From Candidatus Zixiibacteriota bacterium (GTDB lineage Bacteria > Zixibacteria > MSB-5A5 > GN15 > FEB-12): DNA of 44,845 bases. Where the stretch lies: positions 1 to 44,845 of the forward strand of contig JAFGNW010000230.1 of NCBI GenBank assembly GCA_016926795.1, given 5' to 3'. Below the pieces are notes generated by a model. It worked only from the letters and a program-made list of their open reading frames with translations, was not told the DNA's origin and searched no databases. The translations under genes and the position numbers were made by a program. How positions within the stretch are numbered: position 1 is the stretch's first letter; every line of letters starts with the position of its first letter. This document shows, piece after piece, positions 39,101 to 44,845 of this stretch.

Positions 39101-40497
39101 CGCCGGTACTCCAGGCGTGTCAGACCGTCGAGAGCAGCTACTTTGTATGCCTCCCCCAGAGTCGGGTAATTGAACACTGTATCGATGAAATAATCCAGCG
39201 TCCCGCCGAGCGTCATCACCGTCTGACCGATATGGATAAGCTCGGTGGCTCTCTCCCCGATAATATGGACGCCCTGGATGCGCTTGGATTTGGGGTCAAA
39301 GATGATTTTCAGCAGGCCGTCATGGTCGTTCATAATCTGCCCGCGCGCCGTCTCGAAATAGCGGGCGATACCGATTTCATACTCGATTCCGGCCGCGGCC
39401 AGCGATTCCTCGGTCTCGCCGACAATCGAAACCTCCGGAATAGTATAAATGCCGAACGGCAGAAGAGTATTCAGACAGGAGATATCGTCTTTTTTGAAAG
39501 CATGGATAGCGGCAATCCTGCCCTGGTCCATAGACACCGAAGCCAGCGAGGGGAACCCGATAACATCACCGACAGCATAGATATTGGGAACTTTCGTGCG
39601 GTACATATCATCGACTTTTATGAGGCCCCGGTTATCGGTCTCGATGCCCAGTTTGTTAAGTCCGAGATTTTCGGTGTTACCGCAGCGCCCGGCGGCGTAA
39701 AGCATACGGTCACCGATGACTTTCCGTCCGCTCCGGGTTTCCGTGGCAACCTGGTTGTCCTTGAGCCGGACCTCTTCCACGGCGTCCCCCAGAATCAAAG
39801 TCACCCCGTATTTGCGCATCAGGTAGGTCAGGGCGTCGGCAATTTCATGGTCCAGAAACGACAGTAACTTTTTGCGGTGGTCGATAATAGTCACCCGGAT
39901 ACCCAGGTGGGAGAAAATCGAGGCGTACTCGCAGCCGATAACACCACCGCCCACGATAGTCAGCGTCCGCGGGATAATATCCAGATCCAGAATCGTCTCG
40001 GCGTCGTAGATAAATTTATTGTCGAACTCGATATGGTCGGGATGGTAGGAGCGGGTACCGGTGGAAATGATGATAACTTTCCCCTTAAGGCTCAGTTCAC
40101 TGCCGTCGCTCTGTTTGACTTTGACGGTATGGCCATCCGCCAGGCGTCCGAAACCCTGCACGACCTCAATCCGGTAGCGAGCCATATTCTGCTGGATGAC
40201 ATCGAGCTCCTGCTGGATGACCTGTCCCTTGCGATACATCAACTCCCGAACGGTCAGGTCAGCCTTGACGCCGCCCATCAGACCGTACACCGAACGCTGG
40301 CGCAGCCCGGAGATAAACATGACCGTCTCGCGAAGGGTTTTGGAGGGAATTGTCCCGGTATGTATGCACACCCCGCCCTGGACCGAATGCCGTTCTATGA
40401 TAGCTGTGGTTTTGTGCAGTTTCGAAGCTTCAATCGCGGCCTTCTCGCCCGCCGGCCCGGAGCCGATTACGATTAAATCATATTCCTTGTAAGCCAA
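39097..40497 (-). CDS. sthA: Soluble NAD(P)+ transhydrogenase (SthA-like flavoprotein)
   Basis: 466 residues of the FAD pyridine nucleotide-disulfide oxidoreductase family. FAD motif YDLIVIGSGPAGEKAAIEAS at the start; NAD(P) motif LTIVGGGVIGCEYASIFSHL near 175; FAD-binding NIYAVGDVIGFPSLAS near 305; C-terminal dimerisation domain to the end. The position of the redox disulfide reads GGVCIHTGTIPSK: only one Cys, as in SthA (CTHWGT) and unlike lipoamide dehydrogenase, so it should be a transhydrogenase moving hydride between NADH and NADP. The start is TTG with GGGGG upstream. It is the last gene of the operon with rmuC and the gluzincin-like gene. Confidence 0.88.
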   Translation of the reverse strand: MAYKEYDLIVIGSGPAGEKAAIEASKLHKTTAIIERHSVQGGVCIHTGTIPSKTLRETVMFISGLRQRSVYGLMGGVKADLTVRELMYRKGQVIQQELDVIQQNMARYRIEVVQGFGRLADGHTVKVKQSDGSELSLKGKVIIISTGTRSYHPDHIEFDNKFIYDAETILDLDIIPRTLTIVGGGVIGCEYASIFSHLGIRVTIIDHRKKLLSFLDHEIADALTYLMRKYGVTLILGDAVEEVRLKDNQVATETRSGRKVIGDRMLYAAGRCGNTENLGLNKLGIETDNRGLIKVDDMYRTKVPNIYAVGDVIGFPSLASVSMDQGRIAAIHAFKKDDISCLNTLLPFGIYTIPEVSIVGETEESLAAAGIEYEIGIARYFETARGQIMNDHDGLLKIIFDPKSKRIQGVHIIGERATELIHIGQTVMTLGGTLDYFIDTVFNYPTLGEAYKVAALDGLTRLEYRR

Positions 40498-40523
40498 TTT
40501 ACCCCCGTAAAAAATAAGTCCTT

Positions 40524-41576
40524 TTATTCGCCGGCAACTTTTTCCTCGTCCGCGACCGGACGGCGCAGTTTTTCCAGTTTGTATTCCAGGTTGCCCGTTT
40601 CACTTTTAGCTTTATCGAAACTCAACGACAGCGCCCTCAGGGAGCTCTCCATTCTTTCGTGCAGTCGCTTGAGGTTTGTCAGGATATCGGCCAGTTCGTT
40701 CAGCCCCGTCGCCAGAAGCCGCCCGCCGTCGGCCAGCCCGGCCCGGCTCAGATTAAGCGCCGCGTAAACCGAGGATACCGACGCCAGAAATCCGTACAGG
40801 TGGCCGGGGGAGCTGGGAATAACTTTTTTCGACAGGGCGTAATCGAAACCGCTGGTTTCGTCTTGCGAAACGAACTGATAATACACGGCCTCGGAGGGAA
40901 TGAACATTATCGCAAAATCGGTGGTGTTTTCATCCGGTTTCAGGTACTTACCGCAGATATCGTCGATATGCTTGCGGAAGGTCTGGGTGAACTCTTTCCG
41001 GGCGGTTTTGTCCTCGGGCGCGGCCAGTATTTTTTCATAAGATTCCAGAGGAAACTTGGCGTCCACCGGCAGGAGCTTATCGCCCAGTTTTATAACAGCG
41101 TCAACCCGCTGGCCACCGGCGAAGCGGTACTGGGTAGCGTAAAGCGCCCGGGGTAAAATCTGAGCCAGCAGGTTGTCAAGGAGAACCTCGCCAATGCTGC
41201 CGCGAATTTTGGGCGGCCGGAGAAGCTGCGACAGGGATTGAATATTTTTACCGATGGTCTCGATATTTTTGGTCTGCACTTCAAGCTGACCCAGCTTGTT
41301 CTCGATTTCCCCCACGAAGGCCATGCGTTCATCGAGAGTCCGGTTGCCCTCGGCCAGACGTTCGTTCAAAAGCCGATTGGCGTTGTCAATGGAGTCCCGC
41401 AGCGACAGGATGGATTCCGCCTGTCCGGTAATCAGCTCCGACTTGATAAGTTTCAGGACGGTTTCAAAATCGGGCGCGATCCCCTGCCGGCGGGACCGAT
41501 AGCCATTAATGAGCAGCCAGGTTAGCGCGACCAGGCAAGCCGCCAGGAGAATTATTATAACCGTCGTTCCGTTCAT
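40524..41576 (-). CDS. rmuC: DNA recombination protein RmuC
   Basis: 350 residues. An N-terminal membrane helix (TVIIILLAACLVALTWLLI) is followed by a coiled coil (~45-110) and the RmuC domain (LRPPKIRGSIGEVLLDNLLA, QYRFAGGQRVDAVIKLGDKL, LPVDAKFPLESY, FIPSEAVYYQFV). RmuC proteins limit DNA inversions and have a nuclease-like core; D and K of LPVDAKFPLE are the PD-(D/E)XK-like residues. It begins 12 bases after the gluzincin-like gene and ends 26 bases before sthA. Confidence 0.92.
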   Translation of the reverse strand: MNGTTVIIILLAACLVALTWLLINGYRSRRQGIAPDFETVLKLIKSELITGQAESILSLRDSIDNANRLLNERLAEGNRTLDERMAFVGEIENKLGQLEVQTKNIETIGKNIQSLSQLLRPPKIRGSIGEVLLDNLLAQILPRALYATQYRFAGGQRVDAVIKLGDKLLPVDAKFPLESYEKILAAPEDKTARKEFTQTFRKHIDDICGKYLKPDENTTDFAIMFIPSEAVYYQFVSQDETSGFDYALSKKVIPSSPGHLYGFLASVSSVYAALNLSRAGLADGGRLLATGLNELADILTNLKRLHERMESSLRALSLSFDKAKSETGNLEYKLEKLRRPVADEEKVAGE

Positions 41577-41588
41577 ACCCGCTCAATT

Positions 41589-43178
41589 CTATAAGGGAAG
41601 GAATTTATAATCTTCGAAATCCGGCAATTTATCGCCGAGAGCTTCAGTTCTGAACTTTATGTTGATGCAATTGGCGATAGCGTCGTAATAACCTTCCAGG
41701 GGAGTAATACCCCAGATGAACTTGGCGACCAGTTCGTTGGTGCCGTAATCATAAAGGCCGGCCTCGTTGCGGTCAAACCGCACCGCATACCGGTAACCGT
41801 CGAACGGCTGACTGCCCTGGAACTGTTCTTCGAACAGCGGTGAGTTTTCCCCCTCGAGCCGCTTATCGCGTCCGAAAAACAGACTGCCCTGAAACAGGGT
41901 GTCTCCCCCTTGACCGGGGAACTCGAAAGCCAGCCATTGCTTATTTCTACTGATTTTAAAATTATCAACGGAAAGTACGATTTTGCCGTCATCGAGCCGA
42001 CCCGGCGCGGCCGCCTTGACAGCCTCGATTTTTTCATCAAGGTAATTTTCGAACTCTGTTTTCAAGGTTTGCCAGTCGACCAGACCGGTGAACTCGACGA
42101 TTTTATTTTGTATCTTGACCGGGGTCAAAGCCGCCAGATCCCGGTATTTCCCCGACAGGGCCAGATAAAGCTTGAAGTAATTGTCCTGACCCAGTTTATC
42201 CATAAGGTAGGAGGTAAAAACAGCCGCCACGGGGTAAGAGATATCGGCCCCGGAATTATTGCGGAAGCCCCTGAAAGTAAGGATGGAATCGATTTCGACG
42301 AACTTCTCGCGATAAATAAAGATACCCAGGTCGAAAAGGGCCGAAGGTTTCTTGCCCCAGCGGCCGCCGTAATAGACAGCCACGCCTTCCTGTACGACCG
42401 GCAGGGTGAAAAGAGGCAGGTTGCGCAGTTTGTAATTGACCAGAAAATGGGTCAGTTCGTGAAAATGGGGAAAGTTGGCTGAAATGATATCGTTGGAAGC
42501 CACGTCGAAAAGACCTTTGGTTTTCTGGGACGTAATTTCAGTAACGGTGCTGTCGTTGTCGCAATAAAAGAACTCAATCTTTTTCTCGGCAATTTTTTTG
42601 ACATCGTCCCTGGAAATATTCAATACTTTCGCCATCTCTTCTATGAAACCGTCGGCGGCTTCGAACAGCACCGGATTCAGGAATTTCTCGATATCGGGAT
42701 GATAGTGCACCCGGAAATATTTGGTTTCGGTAATCGGCCAGGTTTCGGCGCAATAATCCTGGGGATAAATCAGCCAGTAATAATCGCCCTGCTTCTTGAC
42801 GTAATAAAGATGCTGGACGGATTCTCCTCCTACTACCTGGGAGTATTCCAATTTGGCAAAAGCGCCGTGGTCGAGCAGTTCATATTTCTTGACCGGCTGG
42901 TACATGTAATCGCGGAAGAGTTGCAAATCCTGAACGACCGGTGAGGCGCAGTCCACCCTCACGGGGATATCCCGGTATTCGATGCCGAACCGGTCGGCTC
43001 GTTCCTGTGCATCCGGCAGCCACATCATAGCGGCGGTTTCGAAATTCCCGGACTCCAGCATATCGAAATATTCGGTTATGACCGGGACGGGGTCATCGGC
43101 CCGGGCAGTTAAAGACGACACCGAAATAAAAATCAGCACCAGCGTTGAGATTATATTTTTAGATTTCATATACAGCAC
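41589..43178 (-). CDS. Secreted gluzincin-like zinc metallopeptidase, unknown family
   Basis: 529 residues. The start used is a GTG with AAGGAG about 10 bases upstream; an ATG three codons on (43169) is possible. A signal peptide ends near SLTARADD. Residues ~20-130 resemble a small NTF2/lumazine-like accessory domain (VITEYFDMLESGNFETAAMM). Residues ~140-390 are a peptidase of the MA(E) type: HFHELTHFL (zinc His240 and His244, catalytic Glu241) and, about 20 residues later, VVQEGVAVYYGG, whose Glu is the usual third ligand. The C-terminal ~110 residues are beta-rich and unknown. Periplasmic or outer-surface location is inferred. It heads the operon with rmuC and sthA. Confidence 0.8.
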   Translation of the reverse strand: MLYMKSKNIISTLVLIFISVSSLTARADDPVPVITEYFDMLESGNFETAAMMWLPDAQERADRFGIEYRDIPVRVDCASPVVQDLQLFRDYMYQPVKKYELLDHGAFAKLEYSQVVGGESVQHLYYVKKQGDYYWLIYPQDYCAETWPITETKYFRVHYHPDIEKFLNPVLFEAADGFIEEMAKVLNISRDDVKKIAEKKIEFFYCDNDSTVTEITSQKTKGLFDVASNDIISANFPHFHELTHFLVNYKLRNLPLFTLPVVQEGVAVYYGGRWGKKPSALFDLGIFIYREKFVEIDSILTFRGFRNNSGADISYPVAAVFTSYLMDKLGQDNYFKLYLALSGKYRDLAALTPVKIQNKIVEFTGLVDWQTLKTEFENYLDEKIEAVKAAAPGRLDDGKIVLSVDNFKISRNKQWLAFEFPGQGGDTLFQGSLFFGRDKRLEGENSPLFEEQFQGSQPFDGYRYAVRFDRNEAGLYDYGTNELVAKFIWGITPLEGYYDAIANCINIKFRTEALGDKLPDFEDYKFLPL

Positions 43179-43251
43179 GACGGTCTTACTCCTTTTTATA
43201 ATGGTAATGTTATAAGGTACATAATTTTACCATTCTTGTCCAGAACCGACC

Positions 43252-43282
43252 AAAAAAAAACCCCGAAACCGGGGTTTTTTTT
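43252..43282 (-). terminator. Rho-independent terminator after the PorV-like gene
   Basis: AACCCCG, a 4-base loop and CGGGGTT, with A runs on the left and T runs on the right, so it can act in both directions. On the minus strand it lies 14 bases after the PorV-like stop. Confidence 0.85.
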
Positions 43283-43296
43283 GTTTTGCTCAAGCG

Positions 43297-44310
43297 TTAA
43301 AAAGTAAATCCGACCGAAAACTTGTGGGTCTGTTCCAGGCGGCCGAAATCCTGCCAGGCGTAATCGATGAACAGCCGGGTGTCGCTGGAAATCGGTGTGA
43401 TCAGGCCACCGCCCAGAGACAGGGTTTCCTCGTCATAGTTCAACTTGTACCCGCCCCGGAGGAAAAACTTCTCGTCGTAAGCATATTGAGCACCCAGGTT
43501 GCCCTGCTGGATATTGTCGTTGGGATGTCTCAAATCGGCACAAACCGTAATCAGCGACTTAGGTCCGAAGGCGAAGTCATAGGCAATCCCGACTTTGAAA
43601 ACCATCGGCAAATCATAAGGCGTGGTTTTCAACTGAGAGCTGACCAGATTGTTGTTACCGACCCCGGTCGAGATTTCGTCTTCCGTCGGGTCATAGCGGA
43701 CGTCCAGGTCGGTCCCGGTGAATTTCATTTCCGGTCCCATGTTGCTTATGCTCATGCCCAGCCGCAGCGACCGGAAACCGGTATAGAGCAGGGTCCCGAA
43801 ATCGAAAGCGTAACCCCGGGCTCGTTCGTTATGGATTCTTTCCTCGACATACTTGACCGTGGCGCCGAACGCGAACCGGTCGGTCAGCTGACGGGCGTAG
43901 GTGACCCCGACAGCGTAAGAGGCCGCCGAGTAATAACTGCCGGTTCCATCCTCTTCAGTGAAAGTGGTAATTTCCTGGTCATCCATAGAGAGGATAGCGG
44001 CCGAGATACCGAAGACGCCGACGTCTTCGAAATACTTGGCCGCGGCGACATAGTTAAGGTCGATATCCAGGAGCCAGTTGACGTTGGTGAAGCCCACCGC
44101 CATGTTTTCCACCTCGACCAGACCGGCCGGATTCCAGTACATGGCATATACATCGTTGACGGAAGCCACCGAGGCTTCCCCCATGCCCTGGTATTTTGAC
44201 CCGACACCTATTTTGAGAAACTGGGCGCCTGCCGAACCCGTTTTGGACAATTCGGCGGAGGCGGTACCAGCCAGGCTCAGGACGAGCAAAAGTACAAAAA
44301 ACTTTTTCAC
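43297..44310 (-). CDS. PorV/PorQ-like outer-membrane beta-barrel protein (second copy)
   Basis: 337 residues. Signal peptide KKFFVLLLVLSLAGTASAEL; then the family opening GSAGAQFLKIGVGSKYQGMG and YWNPAGLVEVE; a repeated barrel pattern; and the closing segment IDYAWQDFGRLEQTHKFSVGF, almost the same as FDYAFQDFGILTEVHRFSML in the copy at 2337. Both belong to the PorV/PorQ (UPF0164) type, FadL-like barrels that in type IX secretion take part in delivering cargo. It is 12 bases downstream of a gene whose product ends in a FlgD-like sorting domain, and it is followed by a strong terminator, so it closes its operon. Confidence 0.88.
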   Translation of the reverse strand: MKKFFVLLLVLSLAGTASAELSKTGSAGAQFLKIGVGSKYQGMGEASVASVNDVYAMYWNPAGLVEVENMAVGFTNVNWLLDIDLNYVAAAKYFEDVGVFGISAAILSMDDQEITTFTEEDGTGSYYSAASYAVGVTYARQLTDRFAFGATVKYVEERIHNERARGYAFDFGTLLYTGFRSLRLGMSISNMGPEMKFTGTDLDVRYDPTEDEISTGVGNNNLVSSQLKTTPYDLPMVFKVGIAYDFAFGPKSLITVCADLRHPNDNIQQGNLGAQYAYDEKFFLRGGYKLNYDEETLSLGGGLITPISSDTRLFIDYAWQDFGRLEQTHKFSVGFTF

Positions 44311-44322
44311 GATTCGCCTCCT

Positions 44323-44845
44323 TTACTTAATGATGGCAAAGCGCCCGAGTCGCTCGCCATACGGGGAATCAACATGATATATATAAATTCCGGAAGCGAC
44401 CTGCTGAGCATTGCCGCTCAAAGCGTCCCAGCGGACCACTCCGGTACCATCGTCATGATTTATCGTTTTGACCAGATCACCGGCCAGAGTGTAGATACGG
44501 ACCGTGCACCGGTCGGGCACATTACGGAATTCCAGCACCGTCATCCCTTCGGCTGTTTCCGTCCGGGGGTCGTTGGTGGCGAAATAGGGGTCCGGCACCA
44601 CTTTGATATTCTTCAAATCCCGTGAGGCATCAGCGGCACTAACGCCGTCCACCCGGAAATCAAAGACATCATCGGGGCCGTTCATCGGCGCCCCTTCAAT
44701 AGTAAAGACGTCGTTAACGGCCGGATTATAGACCTCTTCATCGAAACCGAACAGCCAGCAGTAATAGTACGGGAAAGCCAGCGAGGTCAAATCCTGCCCC
44801 GGGTCGTATGCGTAATCGACAATCGAAAGCAGGTCGTAAGGGTCC
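44323..44845 (-). CDS. C-terminal part of a large secreted protein with FlgD-like sorting domain
   Basis: The frame is open through the right edge, giving at least 174 residues, so the start is outside the window. The last ~90 residues are the FlgD/type IX-like C-terminal domain: IKVVPDPYFATNDPR, VLEFRNVPDRCTVRIYTLAG, DLVKTINHDDGTG, ASGIYIYHVDSPYG, GRFAIIK. In FCB bacteria such domains carry proteins through type IX-like export to the surface. The upstream part (DPYDLLSIVDYAYDPGQD, then VYNPAVNDVFTIEGAPM) is a beta-rich region with no recognised family. It is co-transcribed with the PorV-like gene 12 bases on. Confidence 0.8.
   Translation of the reverse strand, partial: DPYDLLSIVDYAYDPGQDLTSLAFPYYYCWLFGFDEEVYNPAVNDVFTIEGAPMNGPDDVFDFRVDGVSAADASRDLKNIKVVPDPYFATNDPRTETAEGMTVLEFRNVPDRCTVRIYTLAGDLVKTINHDDGTGVVRWDALSGNAQQVASGIYIYHVDSPYGERLGRFAIIK

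Overview
The window looks like a chromosomal segment of a Gram-negative bacterium of the FCB group, and the best guess is candidate phylum Zixibacteria or a close relative. This is inference from gene content. The supporting signs are PorV/PorQ-like outer-membrane proteins at both ends, a TonB-dependent receptor with a carboxypeptidase-regulatory-like front domain, a C-terminal FlgD/type IX-like sorting domain, and a dockerin-like repeat built on PDISDITRLIDYLYLSH that recurs in five secreted proteins. Housekeeping genes have roughly 50% GC. No CRISPR array, prophage or transposase gene was seen.

Layout. (1) Bases 1-6747, minus strand: an envelope operon of TonB-dependent receptor, PorV-like barrel and a large lipoprotein that runs off the left edge. 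(2) 7011-12533, minus strand: a LipM-like octanoyltransferase, a TPR-GAF-sigma54 activator, a small secreted protein and a DUF362-ferredoxin protein. (3) 12715-19496, minus strand: the widespread aspS-phoH-pgpH-ybeY-corC order, tightly packed. (4) 19846-28976, plus strand: a PTS IIA-like regulator and then five consecutive secreted genes ending in dockerin-like repeats. They encode a two-module protein, a Cys-rich protein, a papain-family protease with PKD and cohesin-like domains, a frameshifted one-module protein, and a large thrombospondin type 3 repeat protein. Several have their own TTGACA-N17 promoter. This is the most unusual region. (5) 29056-34212: an NlpC/P60 protein, a CopZ-like HMA protein, a tandem pair of EamA transporters, a small lipoprotein, then a repeat-rich, partly AT-rich stretch with a MITE-like palindrome, a HEPN-like gene remnant, a large-type SRP RNA, tRNA-Ala(CGC), REP-like hairpins and a small barrel protein. 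(6) 34392-39100, plus strand: dnaX-ybaB-recR followed by a membrane/TPR protein. (7) 39097-44845, minus strand: sthA, rmuC and a gluzincin-like secreted protein (one operon), then a second PorV-like gene preceded by the C-terminal part of a protein with a sorting domain that runs off the right edge.

How the parts may work together. The secreted dockerin proteins, the calcium-binding Asp-rich repeats and the two PorV-like barrels point to a heavily decorated, calcium-dependent extracellular or cell-surface protein system. One of the dockerin proteins also carries a cohesin-like domain, so the set could assemble on itself. That assembly is a hypothesis. Direct evidence in the sequence is limited to domain architecture, gene order and promoters.
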